This document shows positions 1 through 9,430 of a stretch of DNA of 36,752 bases, in pieces; position 1 is the first letter of the stretch, and each line of letters begins with the position of its first letter. This stretch comes from an uncultured Chlorobiaceae bacterium (GTDB lineage: Bacteria; Bacteroidota; Chlorobiia; Chlorobiales; Chlorobiaceae), in assembly GCA_903865705.1 (NCBI GenBank), contig CAIPKT010000145.1:1-36752 (forward strand), given 5' to 3'. Made by a program: the position numbers and the translations under genes. The notes beneath the pieces were generated by a model, which was given only the letters and a program-made list of their open reading frames with translations, was not told the origin of the DNA and made no database searches.

Positions 1-1293
1 CTTGTCCATAAACCCGCGCAGCAGAAACCCTTTGTTGCCGGAGACTCACGCATCCCTTATGCTGGCCGCGTCTTCGACGAAAACGAACTGACAAACCTTG
101 TCGACAGCTCCCTCGAATTCTGGCTCACCACCGGCCGTTATGCCGCACAGTTCGAACAAGAGTTTACCGGATTCATCGGTGTTCCATACTGTTCCCTCAC
201 CAACTCCGGTTCTTCAGCCAACCTGCTGGCATTCATGGCGCTGACAAGCCCGAAACTGGGCGAACGCCGCATCAAGCCCGGTGATGAAGTGATAACCGTA
301 GCTGCAGGCTTCCCTACGACGGTTGCTCCTATCATCCAGTATGGTGCCGTCCCGGTTTTTGTTGATGTCACCCTGCCGACCTACAATATCGATTGCTCAC
401 AACTTCAGCAGGCACTCTCTGCAAAAACAAAAGCCGTCATGGTTGCCCACACTCTGGGAAACCCCTTCGACATCGCTTTGGTCAAAGCATTTTGCGACAC
501 CCATAACCTCTGGCTGATCGAAGACAACTGCGACGCTCTCGGTTCACGATACCTGCACAAGGGCACATGGCGTTATACCGGTACCATCGGCCATATCGCC
601 ACGTCAAGCTTCTACCCGCCGCACCACATGACCATGGGTGAGGGCGGAGCGGTCTACACCAGCGATCCGCTGCTGAAACGGCTTGTTGAGTCATTCCGTG
701 ACTGGGGTCGCGATTGTTGGTGCCCTTCAGGAAAAGACAATACCTGCTCAAACCGATTTGGCCAGCAGTTCGGTGAATTGCCCTATGGCTACGACCACAA
801 ATATGTCTACTCACATTTTGGCTACAATCTCAAAGTAACCGATATGCAGGCAGCAATCGGTTGTGCACAATTGCAAAAACTGCCCGGATTTATCGAAGCC
901 CGCAAAAAAAACTGGAAACTCCTGCGTGACGGACTTGGATCGCTTGAAGAATATTTCATCCTGCCTGAAGCGACCGAAAACAGTGATCCCTCCTGGTTTG
1001 GCTTTCTGCTCACTGTAAAAGAAAGCGCGGGCTTTACGCGCGATCAGATCGTCCATAAACTTGAATCCAAAGGGATCCAGACGCGTATGCTCTTTGCCGG
1101 TAACCTCATCAAACACCCCTGTTTTGACGAGATGCGTCGTGAAGGGAAAGGCTACCGGGTGGTAGGTGACTTGGCAACAACTGATCGGATTATGAACAAC
1201 ACCTTTTGGGTTGGCGTCTATCCGGGGATGAATGATCAGGTAATTGCTTACATCATTGATACAGTTAAAACATTTATCAAAAGCATTACATGA
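1..1293 (+). CDS. rfbH: CDP-4-dehydro-6-deoxyglucose 3-dehydrase (E1/RfbH type), 5' partial
   Basis: The frame is open to the left edge, so the track start at 235 is an internal Met and the gene is 5'-truncated here; about 430 residues are visible. It is a DegT/DnrJ/EryC1/StrS-fold PMP-dependent enzyme that removes the 3-OH of CDP-4-keto-6-deoxyglucose. The motif [13 protein letters not shown] has His where aminotransferases carry the PLP-binding Lys, the hallmark of E1. The [2Fe-2S] ligands are visible as [12 protein letters not shown] (C-x-C-x7-C, codons 715, 721 and 745) plus an upstream Cys in EDNCDALG. The gap to the first Cys is 61 residues, four more than the 57 I recall for Yersinia E1. 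The stop overlaps the next start (ATGA), so the two are probably translationally coupled. The partner reductase E3 and the CDP-glucose synthase and dehydratase are not in this window. Confidence 0.93.
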   Translation, partial: LVHKPAQQKPFVAGDSRIPYAGRVFDENELTNLVDSSLEFWLTTGRYAAQFEQEFTGFIGVPYCSLTNSGSSANLLAFMALTSPKLGERRIKPGDEVITVAAGFPTTVAPIIQYGAVPVFVDVTLPTYNIDCSQLQQALSAKTKAVMVAHTLGNPFDIALVKAFCDTHNLWLIEDNCDALGSRYLHKGTWRYTGTIGHIATSSFYPPHHMTMGEGGAVYTSDPLLKRLVESFRDWGRDCWCPSGKDNTCSNRFGQQFGELPYGYDHKYVYSHFGYNLKVTDMQAAIGCAQLQKLPGFIEARKKNWKLLRDGLGSLEEYFILPEATENSDPSWFGFLLTVKESAGFTRDQIVHKLESKGIQTRMLFAGNLIKHPCFDEMRREGKGYRVVGDLATTDRIMNNTFWVGVYPGMNDQVIAYIIDTVKTFIKSIT

Positions 1294-3113
1294 GAGTAGC
1301 AGATTATATCGCGCAATTTATTGCTGAGCACGAGCAGATTGCCAAAACGATTTTTATGGTTTCAGGTGGTGGTAATATGCACTTGATTGATGCCCTTGGA
1401 AAAAATGATGGGCTTGAATATGTTTGTAACCATCACGAACAGGCTTGTGCCATGGCGGCTGAGGGGTATGCGCGTATATCGAACAAGATTGGCATTGCAT
1501 ACGTCACTACGGGGCCGGGTGGAACCAATGCTATAACGGGGGTTATAGGTGCATGGCTTGATTCTATTCCGATGATGATTATTTCCGGGCAGGTCAAGTT
1601 TGAAACGACGATTGCTTCACAGCCTGAATTGAACCTCAGGCAACTTGGCGATCAGGAAATAAACATTGTTGATATTGTTCGTCCCATCACCAAATATGCG
1701 GTGCTGATCATTGATAAAAACAGTGTAAGGTATCATCTTGAAAAGGCTGTTTATGAGGCGAAACATGGTCGCCCCGGCCCTGTGTGGCTTGATATTCCGC
1801 TGGATATTCAGGGAGCTCAGGTTGAACCGGGAGAACTCGTTGGGTTCAGTGCCCCAGCTGAATCGAATGATGACCTTAAAATTGATCAGGTCATAGCAGC
1901 GCTTAAAAAAGCAAAGAGACCTGTGATCATCGCGGGCAACGGCATAGCGCTTGCCGGAGCTGTTGCCGAGTTTCGTGAACTTGCAACTAGGTTGAAGATA
2001 CCGGTTATCGGAACATTTGCCCGGTATGATATTGTCAATGATGATGACGCCTTGTATGCCGGACGATTTGGTTCAGTCGGACACCGGGCCGGAAATTTCG
2101 CTGTTCAGAACAGTGACTTGATTCTGGCTATAGGAGCCCGTCTCAATATCAGGGCTGTCAGCTATAATTGGGCCTGTTTTGGCCGAGAGGCAGTCAAGAT
2201 TATTGTTGATATTGATGAAAATGAACTTAAAAAGCATACTCTTAAAGCTGATATTCCTATTTCCGCTGATGCCGGAGCATTTATCAAGGCGTTGCTGATT
2301 TCCTGTAATGCCCCTCTTGACTGTGCCGACTGGGTGAAGCAATGCCAGAATTACCGGAACAGCTTTCCAACTATTATTCCTCAGAGGCAAGCGGGTGGAG
2401 AAAAAGTTGATTCCTACAACTTTTTTGACGTGCTATCGGATTGTGCTGCCGATGATGCCATTTTTGTTTTAGGCAATGGAACGGCTTGTGTCTCATCTTA
2501 TCAGAGCCTCCGCTTGAAAGGCAGTCAGAAAGTTGTTGTTAACTCCGGTTGTGCCTCGATGGGTTACGATCTTCCTGCTGCTATTGGGGCATGGTATGCT
2601 TCACAGGATAGGCCGGTAATCTGCGTAACCGGTGATGGCAGTATGCAGATGAATATTCAGGAACTGCAAACCATTATCCACAACAAGATTCCGCTCAAAT
2701 TGTTTGTTTTGAACAATGAGGGGTACATTTCAATCCGAAATACCCAGAGGGGCTTTTTTAATGGTAATTTTGTAGGGTCAGGATGTGAGAGTGGAGTCAG
2801 TTGCCCTGACACGCTTAAGATTGCAGCTGCCTATGGGTTTCAAGGTGTTAGAATTAGTAATCAAGACCATCTCAAAGAGCAGCTTCAGTCAGCATTACAA
2901 TCTCCTGGCCCTGTTATTTGTGAAATTATGCTTGATCCTGAAGAAAAAATGGAGCCCAAGCTCTCTTCAGAGAAAAAACCTGATGGCCGCATGGTTTCCA
3001 AGCCGCTGGAAGATATGTATCCTTTTCTTGACCGTAAAGAATTCTTCAGTCATCTTCTCATTCAACCGTGGGATGAGGATGAAAAAAAAGAACGTCAAAA
3101 AGCAAAGGTCTGA
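1290..3113 (+). CDS. ThDP-dependent acetolactate synthase-like enzyme
   Basis: The 607-residue protein has the three-domain layout of the acetohydroxyacid synthase/pyruvate decarboxylase superfamily: PYR domain about 1-170, central domain about 190-330, PP domain about 370-560. The catalytic Glu is visible in [16 protein letters not shown] (about residue 50). The ThDP/Mg motif is GDGS at 448 with NN at 475, a normal spacing. It lies directly behind RfbH with an ATGA overlap. In Yersinia the ThDP enzyme YerE adds a two-carbon unit from pyruvate to a CDP-3,6-dideoxyhexos-4-ulose, so the same kind of carboligation is a reasonable inference. A true valine/isoleucine-pathway AHAS is unlikely because there is no regulatory subunit and the context is sugar-nucleotide genes. 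The donor and acceptor are unknown. Confidence 0.88.
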   Translation: MRVADYIAQFIAEHEQIAKTIFMVSGGGNMHLIDALGKNDGLEYVCNHHEQACAMAAEGYARISNKIGIAYVTTGPGGTNAITGVIGAWLDSIPMMIISGQVKFETTIASQPELNLRQLGDQEINIVDIVRPITKYAVLIIDKNSVRYHLEKAVYEAKHGRPGPVWLDIPLDIQGAQVEPGELVGFSAPAESNDDLKIDQVIAALKKAKRPVIIAGNGIALAGAVAEFRELATRLKIPVIGTFARYDIVNDDDALYAGRFGSVGHRAGNFAVQNSDLILAIGARLNIRAVSYNWACFGREAVKIIVDIDENELKKHTLKADIPISADAGAFIKALLISCNAPLDCADWVKQCQNYRNSFPTIIPQRQAGGEKVDSYNFFDVLSDCAADDAIFVLGNGTACVSSYQSLRLKGSQKVVVNSGCASMGYDLPAAIGAWYASQDRPVICVTGDGSMQMNIQELQTIIHNKIPLKLFVLNNEGYISIRNTQRGFFNGNFVGSGCESGVSCPDTLKIAAAYGFQGVRISNQDHLKEQLQSALQSPGPVICEIMLDPEEKMEPKLSSEKKPDGRMVSKPLEDMYPFLDRKEFFSHLLIQPWDEDEKKERQKAKV

Positions 3114-3781
3114 TGAGAGGACGTGTCGCTTTAATTACTGGCGCAACACGTGGTATTGGCAATGCCATTGCTCAGCTCTTCCTGGAGCAGGGAGCGCGGC
3201 TGCTTACCCCTACCCGTCAGGAATTGGATTTGTCGTGCAACGATTCTATAGACAGGTACTGCTCGCATATTGATCAACTAGTTGATATTGTTGTGAACAA
3301 CGCAGGAATCAATGTACTGGCGGCGGCTGATGAGTTCAGCGATACTGAATTGACCGAGATGCTTCAGGTAAATCTTGTAGCGCCGATGCGACTGTTACGT
3401 GCTCTTTCGCCAGGAATGGCTCAACGTGGTTATGGCCGAATTGTCAATATCAGCTCAATCTGGAGTGGAGTCTCAAAACCGCGCCGTTTTCTCTATTCGA
3501 CCACTAAGGCTGGAGTGAATGGGATGACTAGGGCGCTTGCGGTCGAGCTTGCTTCGTCTGGTGTTCTGGTTAATTCCGTAGCACCTGGTTTTGTCAACAC
3601 GGAGATGACCAAACAGAATAATTCTGAGGAAGCTATTGGCCACATATCGGCTTCTATTCCGGCTGGTCGCCTTGCAGAACCAGGGGAGATCGCTGAAGTT
3701 GTTGCTTTTCTTTGTTCACAGCGTAACAGCTATCTGACCGGACAAACAATTTTTGTAGATGGAGGTTTTACATGTCAGTAA
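3113..3781 (+). CDS. Classical SDR oxidoreductase (FabG-like)
   Basis: A 222-residue short-chain dehydrogenase/reductase. The NAD(P) motif TGATRGIG is at the N terminus, NNAG follows, the catalytic Ser is in NISSI (114/115), and the Tyr/Lys pair is Y128-STT-K132. The C-terminal FVDGGF motif is typical of FabG-type enzymes. The start overlaps the previous stop by one base (TGATG) and the end overlaps the next gene by 10 bases, so it sits inside the sugar-cassette operon. It probably reduces or oxidises a keto group on the sugar intermediate made by the flanking ThDP enzyme. A housekeeping FabG role is unlikely given the neighbours. The exact substrate cannot be read from the sequence. Confidence 0.88.
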   Translation: MRGRVALITGATRGIGNAIAQLFLEQGARLLTPTRQELDLSCNDSIDRYCSHIDQLVDIVVNNAGINVLAAADEFSDTELTEMLQVNLVAPMRLLRALSPGMAQRGYGRIVNISSIWSGVSKPRRFLYSTTKAGVNGMTRALAVELASSGVLVNSVAPGFVNTEMTKQNNSEEAIGHISASIPAGRLAEPGEIAEVVAFLCSQRNSYLTGQTIFVDGGFTCQ

Positions 3782-4830
3782 TTGCAATTCAATCCAAACT
3801 GCGGGATTATACCGTTCATTTCCAGAATGATGTTAGCTTTATAGAAGGATTTACCCGCTTCCCGCAGAGGCTGTTTGTTATAGATGAGAACGTATGGAAA
3901 CTTCATGGTACTGGTTGTCTGGCCGCTCTTGCTGATTCTGAGCGGATTATTTTTCCGGTCAGCGAGGAGCGAAAGAATCTTGTCGGTGTCATGGAGCTTT
4001 ACGACCGTCTTATGGAGTGTTCCGCCAAAAAGAACATGACGCTTATCTCTATTGGCGGTGGAATTATTCAGGATATCACAGGTTTTGTTGCCTCGACGCT
4101 ATACCGCGGCCTCAACTGGGTTTTCGTCCCGACTACACTGCTGGCACAGGCCGATAGTTGTATCGGCAGTAAAACCTCTCTTAACTACAAGCGTTTCAAG
4201 AACCTGATCGGAACCTTTTATCCACCGTCTGAGGTGTATATCTTTTCCGGATTCCTGCAGACACTTGAAAAATATGATTTTTTGAGTGGGATGGGTGAGG
4301 TTGCCAAACTGCACATTATGGGTGGAAACGATTCGATTTCAGCTTTTGCTGTGGCTTTACCGGCACTTCTGGGGCGGGATGATGATGCTATTTTATTAGC
4401 TATCCATCGTTCACTTATGGTAAAGTTAAGCTATATGGAGGGTGATGAATTTGATACCGGACGTCGTAACTGGCTTAATTACGGTCATTGTTTCGGGCAT
4501 GCGCTTGAGACCGTAAGCGACTATGCCATTCCTCACGGTCAGGCAGTAGTAGTGGGCATGCTTGTAGCAAATCGTGTCGCCGTACAACGTGGTCTGCTTT
4601 CTGAGGTCTTTGCTCAGCGTTTAGCGGAGCAGTTTCTCGGCCCGCTGCTGGATTTCAAGTTAGAGCTTTCCGGGTATTCAATGGTTGAATTCATTACTGC
4701 AATGAGACAAGACAAGAAGCGGGTTGGCGATGGACTTGTCATGGTTATGGTGACGGATGCCATAGTGATGGTAAAAGTCGATGATGTTACCCCGGAGGAA
4801 ATAGAAATGGCTGTACAAAGCTTTTCGTAA
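3772..4830 (+). CDS. 3-dehydroquinate synthase-family (sugar phosphate cyclase-like) protein
   Basis: The 352-residue protein has the DHQ synthase/cyclase fold. The NAD-binding [11 protein letters not shown] and [20 protein letters not shown] blocks are clear. The Zn ligands are conserved as E176 (GMGEVAK), H239 ([11 protein letters not shown]) and H255 (PHGQAV), with 16 residues between the two His as in known DHQ synthases. The usual DSSVGGKTGVN is altered to [11 protein letters not shown], so this is a divergent paralogue rather than the housekeeping AroB. Family members cyclise 7-phospho sugars or keto acids into carbocycles (DHQ, epi-valiolone, deoxy-scyllo-inosose). It is sandwiched between an SDR and an aldolase in a CDP-sugar cassette, so a role in forming an unusual cyclic or branched sugar is inferred but unproven. 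Confidence 0.85.
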   Translation: MSVIAIQSKLRDYTVHFQNDVSFIEGFTRFPQRLFVIDENVWKLHGTGCLAALADSERIIFPVSEERKNLVGVMELYDRLMECSAKKNMTLISIGGGIIQDITGFVASTLYRGLNWVFVPTTLLAQADSCIGSKTSLNYKRFKNLIGTFYPPSEVYIFSGFLQTLEKYDFLSGMGEVAKLHIMGGNDSISAFAVALPALLGRDDDAILLAIHRSLMVKLSYMEGDEFDTGRRNWLNYGHCFGHALETVSDYAIPHGQAVVVGMLVANRVAVQRGLLSEVFAQRLAEQFLGPLLDFKLELSGYSMVEFITAMRQDKKRVGDGLVMVMVTDAIVMVKVDDVTPEEIEMAVQSFS

Positions 4831-4868
4831 TAAGGTTAGAGCTACAACTTAACTGGTGATTAAATTTA

Positions 4869-4880
4869 AAGGAGGTATTT
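4869..4880 (+). promoter_or_regulatory. Strong ribosome binding site before the aldolase gene
   Basis: The sequence AAAGGAGGTATTT lies directly before ATG 4881. It is a near-perfect Shine-Dalgarno match, the strongest I noticed in the window. The 50-base gap after the cyclase gene contains no terminator, so the aldolase is probably on the same transcript but independently translated. Confidence 0.7.
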
Positions 4881-5669
4881 ATGAATGTCCTTGAAGTTCA
4901 AATGGTTGAAGTGCTTAAGGAGTTACGTGATGATTATGGCGTATTCGAAATCAAAGCGGAATTTGAGGCTGAAGGCAGTCGCATTGAAGAGATGATGCGT
5001 CTGAAGGACGTCACTTCAAAAGTAAATTTGCCGATTATTCTTAAGATTGGCGGTGTTGAAGCTATAACAGATATCTATAATGCAATTTCTATTGGAGTCA
5101 CAGGAGTCATTGCTCCGATGGCTGAGACAGCATTTGCCGTTTCGAAGTTTCTTAATGCAGTAGAAACCTTTGTTGCTGAAGACAATCGCAAAGATATTGA
5201 TTTTGCTATTAATATCGAAACCATTACCGCCTTTAACAATCTGGATAGTATTTTAGCCCTTCCAAATATTTCCATCCTGCAAGGGATTACCATCGGCAGG
5301 GTAGATTTTGTCGGCTCGATGGGGCATGATCGTGGTCAGGTTGATAGTGATGAGATTTATTCTTACTGCTCCAAAATTTTCACAAAAGCCAGGCAGCACA
5401 ATCTTAAAACAGGGCTTGGCGGAGCAATCTCAACAGGATCTATTGCTTTTATCAAGAATCTTTGTGCTGATAACCTTATTGACAAGTTTGAGACACGAAA
5501 AGTCGTCTTTAAAGCAGACTCAATATTCGGTAACCCGGAAAAAGCTATTCTCAAAGCAGTAGAGTTCGAACTCCTCTGGCTGAAAAGCAAACGCCGTTAC
5601 TACCACCGTATTAAGTCAGAAGACGAACACCGGATAGAGATGCTTGAGAGTAGGCTCAGTCAGGAATGA
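4881..5669 (+). CDS. HpcH/HpaI aldolase / citrate lyase-family protein
   Basis: A 262-residue TIM-barrel protein of the HpcH/HpaI (class II pyruvate aldolase) type. The metal-binding Glu is in INIETITAFNN (E113) and the Asp in IGRVDFVGSMG (D142), matching the family pattern E...IGxxDxxxSxG. Enzymes of this group add or remove pyruvate or acetyl-type units on aldehydes. The N terminus begins close to the barrel and the C-terminal about 30 residues are charged and helical. The next gene overlaps by four bases (ATGA). The context suggests it extends or cleaves a carbon chain on the sugar or its precursor. The substrate is unknown, and a degradative role is unlikely since no catabolic genes are near. 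Confidence 0.82.
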   Translation: MNVLEVQMVEVLKELRDDYGVFEIKAEFEAEGSRIEEMMRLKDVTSKVNLPIILKIGGVEAITDIYNAISIGVTGVIAPMAETAFAVSKFLNAVETFVAEDNRKDIDFAINIETITAFNNLDSILALPNISILQGITIGRVDFVGSMGHDRGQVDSDEIYSYCSKIFTKARQHNLKTGLGGAISTGSIAFIKNLCADNLIDKFETRKVVFKADSIFGNPEKAILKAVEFELLWLKSKRRYYHRIKSEDEHRIEMLESRLSQE

Positions 5670-6577
5670 AATCGGTCTTCATTACAGGTGGGAGAGGATT
5701 CATTGGCAGGAATCTTATGGAGAATTTGACAGCAGTTGGATACCGGGTTCTTGCTCCATCAAGTTCCGAGCTCAATCTGCTTGATGAACAGGCTGTTGAC
5801 GCTTTCATTCGTCGAGAGCCCGTTGATATTATCATTCATGCGGCAAACAAGGGAGGTGGGCGTGATACAATGGGCATGGTCGATGTTGTACATGACAACC
5901 TTCGAATGTTTTTTAACATAGCCAAGCATGCTGACAAGGTCGAAAAAATCATCCATTTCGGTTCTGGAGCAGAATACGGCAAGCATCAACCGATTGCCAT
6001 GGTGACAGAGGAGGAGGCCGGCAAGGCATTGCCTCATGACGCTTACGGCTTCTATAAGTCGGTTTGTTCTCGATACATTGAGCACTCAAATATAAACATC
6101 ATCAATCTTAGGATATTTGCCTGTTACGGCAAGTACGAAGACTACCGCTACAAATTCATTTCTAATGCGATCGTAAAGAACCTTCTCGGGTTACCCATAA
6201 CCATACGTCAGAACGTCAATTTCGACTATGTTTATGTGGATGACCTCGTGAAGATGGTTACCTGGGCTATGACCTCGAATTCTCACTATAAAGTATACAA
6301 CCTTACCAGGGGGATGAGTGTGGACCTCCTAACTCTTGCAGGGCTTATCAATTCGGTCGCGGATTGCCCGTCTGAAATCGTGGTTGACATACCAGAGCTG
6401 AACTGCGATTACACCTCATCAAACAGGCGGATTATTGAAGAGTGTCCTGTCGATTTCACACCGCACTCTAGCGCGATTGAATCGTTATATGAGTATTATT
6501 CAAAGAACCTTTCTAGCCTTGACCTTGAAGCGGTTAGGCAGGATGAATTTATCAACAACATCAGGGTAGTGAGGTAA
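5666..6577 (+). CDS. NAD-dependent epimerase/dehydratase-family (extended SDR) sugar-nucleotide reductase
   Basis: A 303-residue extended SDR. It has the N-terminal TGGRGFIG Rossmann motif, the HFGSGAEYG catalytic Ser region, YGFYK (YxxxK) and a C-terminal substrate-binding part with FDYVYVDDLV. Its length and motifs resemble GDP-fucose synthase-like and CDP-sugar 4-reductases. It closes cassette A with ATGA coupling to the aldolase, so a final keto-reduction of the CDP-linked sugar is a fair guess. In yersiniose synthesis a reductase follows the ThDP step; whether this protein is equivalent cannot be told here. Confidence 0.85.
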   Translation: MKSVFITGGRGFIGRNLMENLTAVGYRVLAPSSSELNLLDEQAVDAFIRREPVDIIIHAANKGGGRDTMGMVDVVHDNLRMFFNIAKHADKVEKIIHFGSGAEYGKHQPIAMVTEEEAGKALPHDAYGFYKSVCSRYIEHSNINIINLRIFACYGKYEDYRYKFISNAIVKNLLGLPITIRQNVNFDYVYVDDLVKMVTWAMTSNSHYKVYNLTRGMSVDLLTLAGLINSVADCPSEIVVDIPELNCDYTSSNRRIIEECPVDFTPHSSAIESLYEYYSKNLSSLDLEAVRQDEFINNIRVVR

Positions 6578-6582
6578 TAATC

Positions 6583-6993
6583 ATGAGGGAAGTGATAATG
6601 AAACATCGGACTAAAATCACATACCTTATCGTCGGCGGATGGAACACACTGTTTGGTTATGCGTCCTTTTCCATCTTCTACTTTTTTTTGTCGCAAAGGT
6701 TCAACTCCACGGTTATTCTCACAATCAGTTATGTGCTAAGCATAACCAATGCTTTCATCGGCTACAAGGCCTTAGTATTTAGGACAAGAGGTAACGTGTT
6801 AAAAGAGTATATGCGCTTTTATGTGATCTACGGCGGAGCATATGTGGCCAATCTTATTCTTCTTCCTGTGCTTATGGGCATACTATTACTTAATGTATAC
6901 ATCGCTCAGGGATTGATTGTTTTTTTGACTGTGATAAGCAGTTACATTTTTCACAAGAGGTTTACTTTCAAAATGCATGAACATAAAGAGTAA
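6583..6993 (+). CDS. GtrA-like membrane protein (module 1)
   Basis: A small (136 aa) protein with four predicted membrane segments and the GtrA signature YLIVGGWNTLFGY at the N terminus plus HKRFTFK at the end. GtrA-family proteins are proposed to flip undecaprenyl-phosphate-linked sugars across the inner membrane. Two starts are possible, ATG 6583 and ATG 6598, and each has a GAGG-type ribosome site about seven bases upstream. The shorter form, MKHRTK..., fits family N termini well. It overlaps the next membrane-protein gene by 17 bases. Together with the following two genes it forms a Gtr-like three-gene unit. Confidence 0.88.
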   Translation: MREVIMKHRTKITYLIVGGWNTLFGYASFSIFYFFLSQRFNSTVILTISYVLSITNAFIGYKALVFRTRGNVLKEYMRFYVIYGGAYVANLILLPVLMGILLLNVYIAQGLIVFLTVISSYIFHKRFTFKMHEHKE

Positions 6994-9430
6994 CGTAAGG
7001 TGGTCGATCTACCTGCTGCTTCTCACAGTGAATGCCTTGTTTCTTGTTTATTCTGTTCTCGGTGCTCAAAGTGGAAGCGATATCAGCGATGATTTGTATA
7101 GTGGTGTCGCGATCTATTTTAACAGAAATAAGCCGAATGAACTGCTCGGATATCTTATAGGTGCATCGCTTCTTTTCTTGATTTATATTATTAACGTGGT
7201 AGCTCGCACCAGAACACCCTGTACAAGCACCTTGCGTTCATTAGCTCGAGCTTCGTTGAGTCTTCAGTTTAGGTGGCATAATGGCATCCATTATTTCCAT
7301 ATGATTGTGTTGCCGATCCTTGCTGTTTCATTCATAAATGATCTAAAGCCAAGGGTTTTTGTGCTGTCTTATGTGTTGCTTTACACATTATTGAACATGT
7401 ATGGTCCGAAGGTGGCTGGTTTTATGAAAAATACGATGAGTTGGCGGGCAATTTCATTATCTGTTGTAACGATGGTTATGATGTTGTTGGTCTGTCAGGT
7501 CGCATACGTATTTTCGAATCATATATGGGGCAGACCTAAGATTATCAATGAATTTTACAACATTCCGGAATACACGAAGATAGGTGGCAGTTTTGTCGAT
7601 AACTCAACATACATGAATCAGCATTTCCTGAAAGGAGTAACGAATAAATGGGATATCGAAAAAACTGATGAGCAAAGGAATTTCATAAATATCGTAATAG
7701 GCGAACATGATGTCATAAGCCCGGAAGTTAATGATTCTCTGATCTATTACAATCGGCATGATTCAAGGCTTTATCTTAACGGGGTTCTTAAATTACAAGA
7801 TCTTAAATTGTATGGGAGCGAGAAAATCTATGCAATTAACGATGAGAATAAAATCAAGAAAGATGTGTCGACCGAAAGGACGTCGAAATACAACAAACAA
7901 GAGATCCAGTATCTTTCGGATAACGCATTCGAGTTTCATTGGCAGATTTTAGATAGATACATGATACATCATCATGGATTTATACTGAACCCAGTATCAG
8001 ATCTAGAAATTGGCAAACCCTATTCCGGGATTAAGGCTCAGTACGGAATAGGTAATATTCTGGTATTTAAATTGCTAATGAAAAAACTTGGGGGCATCTC
8101 AATAGATAATTGGCTTAAGTTAAACGGAATCATTTATGTAGCCTATTATTTGGTATATGCCTTAATCCTACTGTCTGTTTTTGAGGATAAGTTATTGGCG
8201 CTGATGATATTCCTGTTGTCTGTTTTCGTCCTCAACTCTCACTTATATATGTTTTTAATTCTTGCACCTGGCAATTCGCCATGGAGGAACTTTTTTGATA
8301 TTTCTATATTGTTCGCCCTGCATCGGTATCAAAAATATAATAAGTTGATATATGCTTTATTAGCGTTACAGATGGGAGTATTTTCTGTATTTATGAATCC
8401 TGAGATCGGTATAATGATTTACGTGGCTGTCATCGTATCAATAATCGTTTATTCGTTCATTAGACTTGACTTTAAGCCAGGGTTGATTATAATGATTATT
8501 TTGTCTTTCATCGAAAGCTTATATCTATATGCTCATTTTTCTTCTAAAGGAGACCTGGCAGTATATTACCTGAAGGGAGTGATAGGATTTCCAATATCTA
8601 AAGAGGCTGTTGTTATAATATTTACCATTCTTATAACAGTTTATGCTGTATTGCTTTATGATATGAAAAACAAAAGATTCAGTCAGTACCTCCCTAAGTT
8701 ATATTTATTTATATACGCCCAGGGATTGGTGTTATATTACGTATGGCATGCGGATCAGAACGGATTAGTTGCAAGATCACATATTTATGTGCTTGTAATA
8801 GCTATGTATCTATATGATTTATCTGGGACTTTTTGGCGTAAGATGAGATTGAAATATGCCATTTATGGGTCGGTGATTATCCTGAGTTTCATCATGTATA
8901 TAGACTCAGCATCAAGGGTGTTAAGAGAAAAATCTCGGTATGAAAAAATATTTGTAAATCATAAAACATATAACTGGGATTTCGATAGGGCTAAAATCGA
9001 GTCTACTGTTAATCCTATATATTTTAGTGAGGCTATTTCACTAATAAATAAATATAACGGATCATCGTCATCTATTTGTATAATCTCGAAATATGATAAT
9101 TTATTGCCATTTCTTGCTCATAAATCGACCATTATGCCTTTTCATGATCTTAAGTGGTATAATATTACAGATAAAGAGTTACAGAAATCTATTGAGACGA
9201 TCAAAATATTACGGCCTGAATATATTTATGTGGATAGCGACATAAACAGGAATTATAATACCGATATCATACCTTCCAGTCTTTTCGGTCTTGGATACCT
9301 GCATCAAGAGTCTGTCTGGAGAGCAGAAAGGCTGAAGCTCCTTGCAATGATTTTTTACAATGTTTCTGATAGATATCAACTCGTTGAGTCTGGTCGTCTT
9401 ATGTCAGTTTATAAAAAAATACTACCATGA
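6977..9430 (+). CDS. Large polytopic membrane protein, probable GT-C glycosyltransferase (module 1)
   Basis: An 817-residue integral membrane protein I do not recognise as a named family. It has a first membrane segment at about 10-30 and several more up to about 190. A large soluble loop (about 195-370, probably periplasmic) contains the block HHHGFILNPV...GKPYSG, followed by many hydrophobic segments to about 640 and a soluble C-terminal domain. This layout is typical of GT-C enzymes that use polyprenyl-phosphate sugars. Its place between a GtrA and a GtrB homologue matches the serotype-specific Gtr transferase position, so it probably transfers the GtrB-made lipid-linked sugar onto the glycan in the periplasm. 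The gene looks AT-rich beside its upstream neighbours. It overlaps gtrB by four bases. Confidence 0.75.
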   Translation: MNIKSNVRWSIYLLLLTVNALFLVYSVLGAQSGSDISDDLYSGVAIYFNRNKPNELLGYLIGASLLFLIYIINVVARTRTPCTSTLRSLARASLSLQFRWHNGIHYFHMIVLPILAVSFINDLKPRVFVLSYVLLYTLLNMYGPKVAGFMKNTMSWRAISLSVVTMVMMLLVCQVAYVFSNHIWGRPKIINEFYNIPEYTKIGGSFVDNSTYMNQHFLKGVTNKWDIEKTDEQRNFINIVIGEHDVISPEVNDSLIYYNRHDSRLYLNGVLKLQDLKLYGSEKIYAINDENKIKKDVSTERTSKYNKQEIQYLSDNAFEFHWQILDRYMIHHHGFILNPVSDLEIGKPYSGIKAQYGIGNILVFKLLMKKLGGISIDNWLKLNGIIYVAYYLVYALILLSVFEDKLLALMIFLLSVFVLNSHLYMFLILAPGNSPWRNFFDISILFALHRYQKYNKLIYALLALQMGVFSVFMNPEIGIMIYVAVIVSIIVYSFIRLDFKPGLIIMIILSFIESLYLYAHFSSKGDLAVYYLKGVIGFPISKEAVVIIFTILITVYAVLLYDMKNKRFSQYLPKLYLFIYAQGLVLYYVWHADQNGLVARSHIYVLVIAMYLYDLSGTFWRKMRLKYAIYGSVIILSFIMYIDSASRVLREKSRYEKIFVNHKTYNWDFDRAKIESTVNPIYFSEAISLINKYNGSSSSICIISKYDNLLPFLAHKSTIMPFHDLKWYNITDKELQKSIETIKILRPEYIYVDSDINRNYNTDIIPSSLFGLGYLHQESVWRAERLKLLAMIFYNVSDRYQLVESGRLMSVYKKILP

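Noticed and set aside
2785-3273. 162-aa plus-strand ORF
   Set aside because: It is an out-of-frame reading across the ThDP enzyme end and SDR start, both well supported.
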